From NCBI GenBank assembly GCA_017938795.1, contig JAGBAV010000048.1:1-57361 (forward strand): a DNA stretch of 57,361 bases, read 5' to 3'. Each line of letters begins with the position of its first letter. The first letter of the stretch is position 1. Made by a program: the position numbers and the translations under genes. The notes beneath the pieces were generated by a model. That model saw only the letters and a program-made list of their open reading frames with translations, was not told the DNA's origin and did no database searches. Below are positions 39,033 through 47,302 of this stretch, piece by piece. Source of the DNA: Clostridia bacterium (lineage in GTDB: Bacteria; Bacillota; Clostridia; Christensenellales; Aristaeellaceae).

Positions 39033-40379
39033 ATGAAGATTCTTGTGATTAACGGCAGCCCGAAGGGCGAATACAGCATCACCCTGCAGACGGTGCGCTA
39101 TCTGGAGAAGAAATACCCGCAGCATACCTTTACCGTGCTGCATGCCGGGCAGCGCATTGCGTCCATGGAGAAGGATTTTACGCCGGTGAAGGCGGCGATG
39201 GAGGCGGCGGATCTGCTGCTTTTCTCCTATCCGGTGTATACGTTCATCGCGCCCTGTCAGCTGCATAAGCTCATCGAGCTGATGAAGACGCACGGCGTGA
39301 ATGTCGCCGGCAAGTACGCGACGCAGATCACCACGTCCAAGCACTTCTACGACGTGACGGCGCACCGCTATATTCAGGATAACTGCGAGGAGATGGGGCT
39401 GCGCGTGCTCCGCGGCCTGTCTGCGGATATGGACGATCTGCTTGCCGAGCGCGGGCAGCAGGAGGCCTGCGCGTTCTTTGAGCGCGTGCTGCATGATATG
39501 CAGCGCGGATACTGCGAGCCCCGGCGCCTTGTGCATGTGCCGTATACGCCTGCCGCAGCGACCGTGCCGGGGGAGCCGGGCGACGGCAAGACAGGAGATG
39601 TGGTGATCGTCGCGGATCTTGACGAGGGCAGCGATGCGCTCGCGGCGATGATCGCGCGCTTCCGCGCTGTGCTGCCGTACAAGACCCGCGTGGTCAATCT
39701 GCGGGAGTTCCCCTTCCGCGGCGGCTGTCTGGGCTGCTTTAACTGCGCGACGGACGGCGTGTGCGTGTATAAGGATGGGTTTGACACCTTCCTGCGCGAG
39801 ACGATCCAGAGCGGGCAGGCGATCATCTACGCCTTCACCGTCCGCGATCATTCGATGGGTGCGCGCTTCAAGATGTACGACGACAGGCAGTTCTGCAACG
39901 GGCACCGCACGGTGACCATGGGCATGCCGATGGGCTATCTGGTCAGCGGCTGCCTGAGCGCAGAGGAGAACCTGCGGACGATCATCGAGGCGCGGGCGCA
40001 GGTCGGCGGCAACACGCTCTGCGGCACGGCGACGGATGAGCATGACACCGACGCGCAGATCGATCAGCTGGCGGATTCGCTTGCCTACGCGCTGGAGCAT
40101 AAGTATGCGCAGCCGCAGAACTTCTACGGCGTGGGCGGCATGAAGATCTTCCGCGACCTGATCTACCAGATGCAGGGCATGATGAAGGCGGATCACAGGT
40201 TCTACAAGGCGCATGGTCAGTACGACTTCCCGCAGAAGAAGAAGGGCCTTGTGATCAAAATGTATCTGGTGGGTCTGCTGCTCTCCAGCAGGAAGATCCG
40301 GGCCAGAATGGGCAACGCCATGAACGAGGGCATGCTCGCCCCTTATAAGAAGGTCATCGACGCCTGCGGGAAGGAATGA
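39033..40379 (+). CDS. NAD(P)H-dependent FMN oxidoreductase with two flavodoxin-like domains
   Basis: 448-residue protein with a duplicated fold. The first flavodoxin-like domain (about 1-185) opens MKILVINGSPKGEYSITLQT, with an intact FMN-phosphate loop, and contains LLLFSYPVYTFIAPCQLHKL. The second domain (about 188-370) begins VVIVADLDEGSDALAAMIAR. It has a cysteine cluster (GGCLGCFNCATDGVCVYKDG), typical of iron-sulfur flavoprotein or NADPH-quinone reductase relatives, followed by QAIIYAFTVRDHSMGARFKM. The C-terminal helical tail is basic. Fusion suggests internal electron transfer. AAAGGAAAAGA precedes the ATG. Confidence 0.82.
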   Translation: MKILVINGSPKGEYSITLQTVRYLEKKYPQHTFTVLHAGQRIASMEKDFTPVKAAMEAADLLLFSYPVYTFIAPCQLHKLIELMKTHGVNVAGKYATQITTSKHFYDVTAHRYIQDNCEEMGLRVLRGLSADMDDLLAERGQQEACAFFERVLHDMQRGYCEPRRLVHVPYTPAAATVPGEPGDGKTGDVVIVADLDEGSDALAAMIARFRAVLPYKTRVVNLREFPFRGGCLGCFNCATDGVCVYKDGFDTFLRETIQSGQAIIYAFTVRDHSMGARFKMYDDRQFCNGHRTVTMGMPMGYLVSGCLSAEENLRTIIEARAQVGGNTLCGTATDEHDTDAQIDQLADSLAYALEHKYAQPQNFYGVGGMKIFRDLIYQMQGMMKADHRFYKAHGQYDFPQKKKGLVIKMYLVGLLLSSRKIRARMGNAMNEGMLAPYKKVIDACGKE

Positions 40380-40455
40380 TTCTCCACCGCCGGTAGACAG
40401 CGCCCCGCGGGGCATGGCGTATGATGCCCATATCACAATCACAGCGGAGGGATGC

Positions 40456-41562
40456 ATGATGACAGGAAAGACGCTGCAGGACAGGATCCGCGGCAGCCTG
40501 ATTGCCGGCGCGGCGGGCGATGCGCTGGGCTATTATGTGGAGTTCAAGCGCTATGACGCCATTGTGCGGGAGTTTGGCGAGGGAGGCATCCGCGCATACA
40601 GACCCTTCCGCGGGATGGACGTGGCGGCGATCTCCGACGATACGCAGATGACGCTCTTTACTGCGGACGGTCTTCTTGGCCATGCGGCGGATCAGCACGT
40701 GGGCAGGGCGCAGCATGGACGCGCCGTCTATGTCTACCGGGCCTATCAGGATTGGTATGCCACGCAGTGGGGCGACAGCCTGCGCGAGACGGATTCGCAT
40801 CTGATGCAGGAGAAGCGGCTTTTTGCTGCGCGCGCGCCGGGCAATACCTGTATGAGCGCAATCTGCAGCGGGAGGATGGGCAGCATCGACAGCCCATTCA
40901 ATAAAAGCAAGGGCTGCGGCGGCGTGATGCGCGTCGCGCCGCTCGGCCTGATGGCGGGCGCGCAGCTGAGCGACAAGCTCTGCGTGCTGGGGGCAGAGCT
41001 GGCTGCGATCACGCACGGTCATCCGCTGGGCTATATCCCCGCCGCGATGCTCACGCATATCGTTGCCCGCGCGGCGTATCGGGAGGACGATGCGCTGACG
41101 CTGGAGGACGTGGTGCGTGAGAGCGTGGAGATGACCGAGCGTATGTTCAGCGATATGCCGGAGTACGGGCGTGCCGTCGTGCTGACAAACAGAGCGATCG
41201 AACTGGCGAAGAACGACCGGAGCGACCTTGAGAATATCCGCCAGCTCGGCGAGGGATGGGTCGGCGAGGAGGCGCTGGCGATTGCCGTATACTGCTGCCT
41301 GCGCCATGCCGATGACCTGAGCGCAGCGCTGGCCGCCGCGGTCAACCACGACGGCGACAGCGATTCCACCGGCGCGGTGGCCGGCAATATCCTCGGTGCG
41401 TGGATCGGCTTTGACGCCATCCCGGCGCAGTGGAAGCAGGGGCTGGAGCTGAGCGATTTCGTGCTTGATATGGCGGACGATCTGTATACCGCCAGCCGCA
41501 TGCTGGCCGGCGAAGAGCCGCCGCAGGCTTTCATGGAGCGCTATGCCGGAAGGCGCGTATAA
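40456..41562 (+). CDS. ADP-ribosylglycohydrolase family protein
   Basis: 368-residue all-alpha di-magnesium hydrolase of the DraG/ARH family, expected to remove ADP-ribose from proteins, nucleic acids or small molecules. Visible motifs are DRIRGSLIAGAAGDALGYYV near the start and the metal sites ISDDTQMTLFTADGLL and NHDGDSDSTGAVAGNILGA. It also has the conserved GCGGVMRVAPLGL. All expected acidic metal ligands are present. GGAGGG precedes ATGATG. It is transcribed alone, with a terminator after it. No ADP-ribosyltransferase gene adjoins it. Confidence 0.93.
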   Translation: MMTGKTLQDRIRGSLIAGAAGDALGYYVEFKRYDAIVREFGEGGIRAYRPFRGMDVAAISDDTQMTLFTADGLLGHAADQHVGRAQHGRAVYVYRAYQDWYATQWGDSLRETDSHLMQEKRLFAARAPGNTCMSAICSGRMGSIDSPFNKSKGCGGVMRVAPLGLMAGAQLSDKLCVLGAELAAITHGHPLGYIPAAMLTHIVARAAYREDDALTLEDVVRESVEMTERMFSDMPEYGRAVVLTNRAIELAKNDRSDLENIRQLGEGWVGEEALAIAVYCCLRHADDLSAALAAAVNHDGDSDSTGAVAGNILGAWIGFDAIPAQWKQGLELSDFVLDMADDLYTASRMLAGEEPPQAFMERYAGRRV

Positions 41563-41570
41563 GGAAAAAC

Positions 41571-41608
41571 ACAGGCTCTGCCGCCTGAGCGGGCGGCAGG
41601 GCTGTTTT
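41571..41608 (+). terminator. Intrinsic terminator of the ADP-ribosylglycohydrolase gene
   Basis: GCTCTGCCGCC pairs with GGCGGCAGGGC (one G-T pair), followed by TGTTTTG. Confidence 0.85.
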
Positions 41609-41642
41609 GCATGCAGCATGAATGCTGCGGGAGGGGACAACT

Positions 41643-42359
41643 ATGCTGATATGGATGATCGCTGCGCTGTGCGCGTATTACGTCAAGGGGCTCTGCGGCT
41701 TTGCCAATACGCTGGTGTTCACCTCCGTTCTGGCCTTCGGCAGCAGCAATGCGGGGATCTCGCCGGTCGAGCTCCTGCTCAGCGCGCCGACCAATGCGAT
41801 CATTGCATGGCGTGAGCGCCGCGCGATTGACGCGCGCATCTGCCTGCCGCTGATTGCGATGGTGCTGCTGGGCAGCCTGCCTGGCGCGCTGATGCTGCGC
41901 AGCGCGGACACCGGCCTGATCAAGATCCTCTTCGGCGCGGTGATCATCTTCGTGAGCCTTGATATGCTCGCCCGCGAGAAGACGCAGCCGAAGGCCGGCG
42001 GCTCCGGCCTGATGATGGCGGTCATCGGCGTGCTCTCGGGCGTGCTGTGCGGCCTGTTCGGCGTGGGCGCGCTGCTGAGCGCGTACGTCAGCCGCGCGGC
42101 GAAGGACAGCCATGCCTTCCGCGCGAATATGTGCGCGGTATTCACGGCGGAGAATGCCTTCCGAATTGTCGTCTACGCTGCCTCCGGACTGCTGACTGCG
42201 CAGACGGTATGGTGTGTGGTGATGCTTGCGCCGTTCATGCTGGCGGGGCTGTTCCTCGGCATGCGAAGCGCAGGGCGGCTTGATGAGCGCAGAGTCCGCC
42301 GTCTGGTGATGGTGATGCTGATGATCTCCGGCGCGGCGCTGATTCTGCAGAATCTGTGA
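41643..42359 (+). CDS. TauE/SafE family membrane transporter
   Basis: 238-residue polytopic membrane protein, about seven helices, predicted exporter of sulfite, sulfoacetate or similar anions. It starts MLIWMIAALCAYYVKGLCGF. It contains the two family repeats, each with a Gly-rich reentrant-like turn: CGFANTLVFTSVLAFGSS and SGVLCGLFGVGALLSAYVSR. GGGAGGGG precedes the ATG at 41643. It is a separate, shorter relative of the permease half of the fusion at 34707. Confidence 0.87.
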   Translation: MLIWMIAALCAYYVKGLCGFANTLVFTSVLAFGSSNAGISPVELLLSAPTNAIIAWRERRAIDARICLPLIAMVLLGSLPGALMLRSADTGLIKILFGAVIIFVSLDMLAREKTQPKAGGSGLMMAVIGVLSGVLCGLFGVGALLSAYVSRAAKDSHAFRANMCAVFTAENAFRIVVYAASGLLTAQTVWCVVMLAPFMLAGLFLGMRSAGRLDERRVRRLVMVMLMISGAALILQNL

Positions 42360-42364
42360 GAAAA

Positions 42365-42395
42365 CGTGCGGCGGCGTGAAACAAAGCGCCGCACG
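42365..42395. terminator. Hairpin after the TauE/SafE gene
   Basis: Perfect nine-base arms CGTGCGGCG (42365-42373) and CGCCGCACG (42387-42395). No T tail is present, so termination is uncertain. Confidence 0.45.
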
Positions 42396-42435
42396 GCATC
42401 GTCATAGGATCAGACAGAGATCGGAGGTACGGCAG

Positions 42436-43656
42436 ATGAAGCGGACAGCAATGGTTGTATTCCTTGTATGCCTTCTGGCAGCGGCAGGCGCGCTGGCGGA
42501 GAGCTTCTATGTGCTCAACCCCGGCGCATGGGATCAGCGGCTCAATCTGCGCTTTGCGCCGGGCAAAAACGCGGAATCTCTCGGCCGGTACTATACCGGC
42601 GTGCGCGTGGAGTCGCTGGGCGCGGAGGGCGAGTGGCGCTATGTGCGCATTGCCTGCGGCACGGGCGGCACGGAGGTGCGCGGGTATATGATGGATCAAT
42701 ACCTGACGACGGCGGAGGGACGGTCGATGGCGGCGGCGATGCCGCGCGTTACAGCCGGCGCTGGCGGAGCACGGATCACGGACGATGCCGGATATGAGCT
42801 GTGCACCCTTCCCGCCGGGGAGGCTGCGTACGTCATGGCGTACTGCGGCGCGCGGCTGCATCTGCTGCTGACGGATGGCACGATGGGCTATGTGAAAGCG
42901 GCGGAGATGAGCGCGCTGGAGGAGCCGGAGCTTTCTGAGCGGATCCTGATCGAGCGCATTGCCGTGGCCTCCGGCGGCTCAGCGCTGTATGACGCGCCCG
43001 GCGGGCGGGAGATCGCGCGGCTTGCCGGCGGCGCGTTCATCGAGGGCGGCATGGTGCTTGCGCAGGACGGCGGGGCGTTTGTGTCGCTGGGCGATCTGCG
43101 CGGCTGGCTGCCGGCGGATGGATTCACATGGACGGACAACAACGCGGACTGCGATGTGGAATACCCCGTATGGGAGACGGACACGGAGATCATCGAGCAG
43201 CTGGGCGCGGCGGAGGACGGCAGGCTGATCCTGCGCAGGCTTGATTCCATCCTCGGCGCTGCGCGCACGGAGCTGGCCGACGCCCTGCCGCAGGGGGCGA
43301 GGGAACTCTCACGTGATGGATCCTACTATCTGTATACCGCCGCGCTTGAGGGCGGCTGCAGCGACGCCTATGCGCTGAGCGTCTATGAGGACGCTGCGCG
43401 GCGGAACGGGTATTATCCCTCCACGGCGCAGGAGGCCGGGTATACGCTGCGCGTGAAGCGGCTGTACGACCCGCAGTACCGGCATGCGATGCTCTTCGTC
43501 GTGGCGGTTGACGCTAAGGGCGACGAGCGCACACAGGCGGCGCTTGACGAGGGGCGGCATGTGATTGACCTTGCCGACGAGGCAGAGGAAGAAGGCACGC
43601 AGGCGGAGCTTGACCCCGCAGACGGGGAGCTGATTTCCTTCGGCGCAAACGGATGA
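42436..43656 (+). CDS. Secreted protein with SH3-like domains
   Basis: 406-residue exported protein of unknown role. A signal peptide (MKRTAMVVFLVCLLAAAGAL, cleavage near ALA-ES) is followed by two bacterial SH3-like modules. The first is at about 23-90 (LNLRFAPGKNAESLGRYYTG, WRYVRIACG). A second, diverged stretch is at about 170-230 (GSALYDAPGGREIARLAGGA). The C-terminal part (about 250-406) is acidic and matches no domain I know. SH3-like modules often bind cell-wall peptides. GGAGG is upstream of the ATG. The gene is followed by a promoter for the antiporter. Confidence 0.78.
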   Translation: MKRTAMVVFLVCLLAAAGALAESFYVLNPGAWDQRLNLRFAPGKNAESLGRYYTGVRVESLGAEGEWRYVRIACGTGGTEVRGYMMDQYLTTAEGRSMAAAMPRVTAGAGGARITDDAGYELCTLPAGEAAYVMAYCGARLHLLLTDGTMGYVKAAEMSALEEPELSERILIERIAVASGGSALYDAPGGREIARLAGGAFIEGGMVLAQDGGAFVSLGDLRGWLPADGFTWTDNNADCDVEYPVWETDTEIIEQLGAAEDGRLILRRLDSILGAARTELADALPQGARELSRDGSYYLYTAALEGGCSDAYALSVYEDAARRNGYYPSTAQEAGYTLRVKRLYDPQYRHAMLFVVAVDAKGDERTQAALDEGRHVIDLADEAEEEGTQAELDPADGELISFGANG

Positions 43657-43699
43657 GGGGAAAATATATATATTCTGTGAATTTTCCCGGCGCTCTGCC

Positions 43700-43728
43700 T
43701 TGACTTCATATGGCGGCTGTGCTACATT
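43700..43728 (+). promoter_or_regulatory. Sigma-A promoter of the NhaC gene
   Basis: TTGACT (43700-43705) and TACATT (43723-43728) are spaced by 17 bases. The leader that follows contains a hairpin, CATGCCG with CGGCATG (about 43748-43770), before the ribosome site. Confidence 0.7.
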
Positions 43729-43806
43729 GGGAAGGACGTTTTCGCTCATGCCGGCATGATGTCGGCATGGGCTTCTTTGATGTGCATTTCGATGGAGGAA
43801 TATCGG

Positions 43807-45111
43807 ATGAAAAAGGGGAATCCCATTGCGCTTCTGCCCATTGCCGTCTTTCTTGTGATGTATCTGGGGCTTGGCCTCCTGTTTGAGTATGTGATGAAGA
43901 TCCCGATGGGTTTTTATAATGTCCCGATCGTGACTGCGTTCCTTGTGGCGATCCTCGTTGCCTGTCTGCAGAACAGGAGCCTCTCGTTTGATGAGAAGCT
44001 GGAGCTCATGGGCCGCGGCGTGGGGGATAAGAACATCATCACCATGCTGCTGATCTTCCTGATCGCCGGCACGTTCGTCGGCGTCGTGGGCCGCTCGAGC
44101 GCGCAGAGCGTGGCGTATTTCATGCTCTCCGTCATTCCGCCTCGCTTTGCGGCGGCGGTGTTGTTCGTCGTTGCGTGCTTTATCTCCACGGCGATGGGCA
44201 CGTCCGTGGGCACGATCACGCTGATCGCCCCGATCGCGGTCGAAGTGGCGAATGCCTGCGGCTTCGGTGTGCCGCTGTGCATCGGCGCGGTGATGGGCGG
44301 CGCGATGTTCGGCGACAACCTGTCCTTCATTTCCGATACCACGATCGCCGCCTGCAATGGTCAGGGCTGCGCGATGCAGGATAAGTTCCGCGGCAATTTC
44401 CTGATTGCCCTTCCTGCGGCTGTCGTCACCCTGCTGCTGACGCTGATTGCGACGGCGGGCAGCGAGGCGATGCAGGTCACCGGCGAATACAACCTCGTGC
44501 AGATCATCCCGTATGTGCTGGTGCTCATCGGCGGCATTGCCGGCGTGAATGTCTTTGTCGTGCTGCTTGGCGGCATCCTCTCCGGCGCGCTGATCATGCT
44601 GGCGACCGGGCAGACTGCGCTGACGGATCTGCTGGCGAATATGGGCACGGGCGCAGCCGGTATGTTTGAGACGAGCATGGTGGCGGTTCTTGTTGCCGCG
44701 ATGTGCGCGCTGATCCGCGAGTACGGCGGCTTTGAGGCGCTGCTGGCGTTCATCCGCAGCCTGTTCAAGGGCAGGCGCGGCGGCCAGCTGGGCATGGGTC
44801 TGCTCGTCGGCGCGATGGATATCGCCACGGCGAACAATACCGTCGCCATCGTTATGGCCAACCCGATTGCCAAGGAGATGAGCCGCGACTACGGCATCAC
44901 GCCGCGCCGCGCGGCCTGCCTGCTGGATACCTTCTCCTGCATCTTCCAGGGCGTGATCCCCTACGGCGCGCAGATGCTGGTGGCGATCTCTGCCTGCGCG
45001 GAGATGGGCGCGGCGATCTCTGCGTTTGACATTATCCCTGTGCTGTATTATCCGTATCTGCTGCTGGTCTCTTCGCTGATCGCGATCTATGTGATCCCGG
45101 CGAAGAAGTGA
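43807..45111 (+). CDS. Na+/H+ antiporter, NhaC family
   Basis: 434-residue integral membrane protein of the NhaC/ion-transporter superfamily, with about eleven hydrophobic segments. Diagnostic stretches include CFISTAMGTSVGTITLIAPI, VMGGAMFGDNLSFISDTTIA (the ion-site motif GDNLSFISDT) and a late AMDIATANNTVAIVMANPIA. It may exchange sodium for protons or a dicarboxylate/amine pair; the family is broad. ATGGAGGAATA lies upstream of the ATG at 43807. The deformylase follows 24 bases later in the same direction and may be co-transcribed. Confidence 0.9.
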   Translation: MKKGNPIALLPIAVFLVMYLGLGLLFEYVMKIPMGFYNVPIVTAFLVAILVACLQNRSLSFDEKLELMGRGVGDKNIITMLLIFLIAGTFVGVVGRSSAQSVAYFMLSVIPPRFAAAVLFVVACFISTAMGTSVGTITLIAPIAVEVANACGFGVPLCIGAVMGGAMFGDNLSFISDTTIAACNGQGCAMQDKFRGNFLIALPAAVVTLLLTLIATAGSEAMQVTGEYNLVQIIPYVLVLIGGIAGVNVFVVLLGGILSGALIMLATGQTALTDLLANMGTGAAGMFETSMVAVLVAAMCALIREYGGFEALLAFIRSLFKGRRGGQLGMGLLVGAMDIATANNTVAIVMANPIAKEMSRDYGITPRRAACLLDTFSCIFQGVIPYGAQMLVAISACAEMGAAISAFDIIPVLYYPYLLLVSSLIAIYVIPAKK

Positions 45112-45135
45112 TGCGGCGGATGAGGAGGGGCTGAT

Positions 45136-45546
45136 ATGGTCAGACCGATTATGAGGGATATGATGTTCCTTGCGCGGCCGTCTGTGCCGGCAACGCGCGA
45201 TGATCTGCAGACGGCGCAGGATCTCGCCGATACGCTCGCGGCGCATGCGGATCACTGTGTGGGCATGGCGGCGAATATGATCGGTGTGCACAAGCGCATC
45301 ATCATTGTGGACGGCGGCTTCCTGCCGCTGGTGATGATCAATCCCGTCATCACGAAGAAAAGCGGCCCCTATGAGGCGGAGGAGGGCTGCCTCTCGCTTG
45401 CCGGGGTGAGGAAGGCGAAGCGCTGGCAGCGCATCGAGGTGGAGTACCTTGACAGAGTCTTCATGAAGAAAAAGGGGACGTTTGAGGGCTATACCGCGCA
45501 GATCATCCAGCATGAAGTGGATCACTGCGACGGCATCCTGATCTGA
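45136..45546 (+). CDS. def: Peptide deformylase
   Basis: Metal-dependent removal of the formyl group from nascent protein N-termini. The 136-residue protein has the second and third motifs intact: EEGCLSL (Cys metal ligand) and QHEVDHCDGIL (HExxH ligands and catalytic Glu). The first motif reads GMAANMIG, where classical enzymes have GxGxAAxQ, so Gln is replaced by Met. This variant group is common in Clostridia and may be less active or act on another substrate. GAGGGGCTGAT precedes the ATG. It is followed by a very strong terminator. Confidence 0.85.
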   Translation: MVRPIMRDMMFLARPSVPATRDDLQTAQDLADTLAAHADHCVGMAANMIGVHKRIIIVDGGFLPLVMINPVITKKSGPYEAEEGCLSLAGVRKAKRWQRIEVEYLDRVFMKKKGTFEGYTAQIIQHEVDHCDGILI

Positions 45547-45552
45547 ATACCC

Positions 45553-45598
45553 GCGCCGGGCGGCAGTTTGCTTGAGACTGCTTGCCCGGCGCTTTTTT
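45553..45598 (+). terminator. Intrinsic terminator of the deformylase gene
   Basis: A perfect nine-base stem, GCGCCGGGC (45553-45561) with GCCCGGCGC (45584-45592), precedes six T residues. The loop itself contains a short stem. Confidence 0.95.
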
Positions 45599-45610
45599 CC
45601 GGTGTATAAT
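45582..45610 (+). promoter_or_regulatory. Promoter of the HIT gene overlapping the terminator
   Basis: Perfect TATAAT (45605-45610) with TTGCCC 17 bases upstream (45582-45587), lying inside the preceding terminator stem. The start codon is 35 bases downstream. Confidence 0.6.
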
Positions 45611-45645
45611 GAGGGCAGCAATCAAACCAAAGGGAGGCTGTCATC

Positions 45646-46065
45646 ATGAAGGATCAGAACTGCGGCTACTGCATGCGAGGCGACCTGCTCGCGGCGTTCG
45701 GTATCCATATCTGCGACCTGAGCGTCAGCTCGCTCATCCTCTTCAAGGAGCAGAGCCATCCGGGCCGCTGCATCGTCGCCTACAAGGATCATGTCAGCGA
45801 AATCGTGAACCTCACCGACGAGGAGCGCAACGCCTTCTTCGCGGACGTCAACCGCGCGGCGAAGGCGATTCATGCGGCGTTCGGCCCGCAGAAGGTCAAT
45901 TACGGCGCGTATGGCGATACGGGCTGCCATCTCCATTTCCACCTCGTGCCCAAGTATAAGGATGGATATGAGTGGGGCGGCGTGTTTGCGATGAACCCGG
46001 GCCTTGTGACCCTGACGGACGCGCAGTATGCCGAGATGATCGAGAAGATCAAGGCGAATCTCTGA
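45646..46065 (+). CDS. HIT family hydrolase
   Basis: 139-residue histidine-triad nucleotide-binding protein. The catalytic triad motif HLHFHLVPKYKDG is intact. The N-terminal half carries a CGYCMRG zinc-like pair, and HPGRCIVAYKDHVSEIVNLT is typical of the Hint/FHIT-like fold. Members hydrolyse AMP-lysine, AMP-NH2 or dinucleoside polyphosphates. AAAGGGAGG precedes the ATG. It is a single-gene unit with its own promoter and terminator. Confidence 0.9.
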   Translation: MKDQNCGYCMRGDLLAAFGIHICDLSVSSLILFKEQSHPGRCIVAYKDHVSEIVNLTDEERNAFFADVNRAAKAIHAAFGPQKVNYGAYGDTGCHLHFHLVPKYKDGYEWGGVFAMNPGLVTLTDAQYAEMIEKIKANL

Positions 46066-46069
46066 TGAG

Positions 46070-46108
46070 AGACGGCGGCTGCCGGGCGAGGGCCCGGCGG
46101 CCGTTTTT
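46070..46108 (+). terminator. Intrinsic terminator of the HIT gene
   Basis: ACGGCGGCTGCCGGGC pairs with GCCCGGCGGCCGT (small internal bulge), followed by six T residues. Confidence 0.9.
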
Positions 46109-46137
46109 TCGTGATGGAAGAAACCGGAGGAATGGAT

Positions 46138-46860
46138 ATGAAGACGCTGCAGCAGATTGTGGATATGTCCAAAAGGATCGTGTTTTTCGGCGGTGCGGGC
46201 GTGAGCGTGGCCAGCGGCATACCCGATTTCCGCAGCGCGGATGGCCTGTTTGCCAGAGAGTATGAAGGGCTGACGGTGGAGATGATGCTCAGCGAATCGT
46301 TCTTCTATCTGCATCCCGACAGGTTCTATGCCTTCTATAAAAAGCACATGATCCACCCGCAGGCGCGGCCCAACGCCGTGCACCGCGCGCTGGCGCAGCT
46401 GGAGCAGCAGGGGAAGCTCGCAGGCCTTGTCACGCAGAATATCGACGGCCTGCACAGGCAGGCGGGGAACAGGCTGGTCTATGAGCTGCATGGCAGCATC
46501 CATGAGAATCATTGTCTGGAGTGCGGCAGATTCTTTCCGCTGGAGGCGATCCTTGCGGCGCCGGGCGTGCCGGTCTGCCCGGACTGCGGCGGCGTGATCA
46601 AGCCGAGCGTCGTGCTCTACGGCGAGCCGCTGGATCACTATGTCTCTACCGGAGCGTGCCGTGAGATCTCCCGCTGCGATGCGCTGATCGTTGCGGGGAC
46701 GAGCCTGCAGGTGGAGCCTGCCGCCTCGTTTCTGTCGTATTTCCGCGGCGGCAGCCGGGAGCTTGTGGTCATCAATAAGGAGGAGACGCCGGCAGATGCG
46801 CGCGCGACGCTCGTGCTGCGGGGCGATCTTGAAGCGATCTTTGCATCACTCCAGATCTGA
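46138..46860 (+). CDS. NAD-dependent protein deacylase, SIR2 family
   Basis: 240-residue sirtuin that couples lysine deacylation to NAD cleavage. The NAD site is FFGGAGVSVASGIPDFRSAD, followed by TQNIDGLH, the catalytic His in LVYELHGS and the zinc cysteines CLEC and CPDC. IKPSVVLYGEPL and VAGTSLQVEPA complete the Rossmann fold. All catalytic residues are present. It is similar to the bacterial CobB group. The start at 46138 has GGAGGA upstream at good spacing; an ATG at 46132 is too close. Confidence 0.94.
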   Translation: MKTLQQIVDMSKRIVFFGGAGVSVASGIPDFRSADGLFAREYEGLTVEMMLSESFFYLHPDRFYAFYKKHMIHPQARPNAVHRALAQLEQQGKLAGLVTQNIDGLHRQAGNRLVYELHGSIHENHCLECGRFFPLEAILAAPGVPVCPDCGGVIKPSVVLYGEPLDHYVSTGACREISRCDALIVAGTSLQVEPAASFLSYFRGGSRELVVINKEETPADARATLVLRGDLEAIFASLQI

Positions 46861-46958
46861 GCGGCATTCTCTACTGCGGATAGACGAGATTCTTTTTGCT
46901 TCTGTTATTCTATGATCAACCGATAAAGGCCGCGCAGCGGCGGAAGGAGGGCGAGTGC

Positions 46959-47246
46959 TTGGCATCTGAGAAAAGGGGATCATGGGACATACGGCCCGAC
47001 AAGGTGAACCGTATGTTTAAGGAACTGGATGTGCTGATGCTTGGCGCGGGGGCTGTTCTGATGCCGCCTGTGGCCGGCATTGCGGCTGCCGCTGCAGCAC
47101 GGCTTGCACGGACGACAGCCGTCAAGGCGGCAGAGATTCTGGATGCTGCGGAAGGCATGGAGGAGGAAGAAGAGCTGACCGCAGACGGGATCGACCCAAG
47201 CGAAGAGGAAGAACAAGACGAGCGCAGCGAAGCGCCTGAGGAGTAA
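46959..47246 (+). CDS. Small hydrophobic/acidic protein of unknown function
   Basis: 95-residue protein. The N-terminus is polar, followed by a hydrophobic, alanine-rich segment (LDVLMLGAGAVLMPPVAGIA, about 24-48) that could be membrane-bound. The last third is almost entirely acidic (GMEEEEELTADG, then SEEEEQDERSEAPEE). The TTG start at 46959 is supported by AAGGAGGG; an ATG at 47010 would give a shorter form. It lies 56 bases upstream of the RNA ligase gene in the same direction and may be co-transcribed. The family is unknown. Confidence 0.6.
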   Translation: MASEKRGSWDIRPDKVNRMFKELDVLMLGAGAVLMPPVAGIAAAAAARLARTTAVKAAEILDAAEGMEEEEELTADGIDPSEEEEQDERSEAPEE

Positions 47247-47302
47247 GCGCCAAGCCGGTGCGGACGAAGGGGCGCTCGCTGCAGACAGAAAGGATGAACG
47301 CA

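Noticed and set aside
38694-40457. 587-residue minus-strand frame opposite the MazG-like and flavodoxin genes
   Set aside because: Antisense shadow spanning two real genes and their gap.
43309-45621. A 770-residue minus-strand open frame
   Set aside because: It is antisense to the SH3-like, NhaC and deformylase genes. It is very rich in His, Arg and Ala, has no domain motif, and is a by-product of GC-rich codon use.
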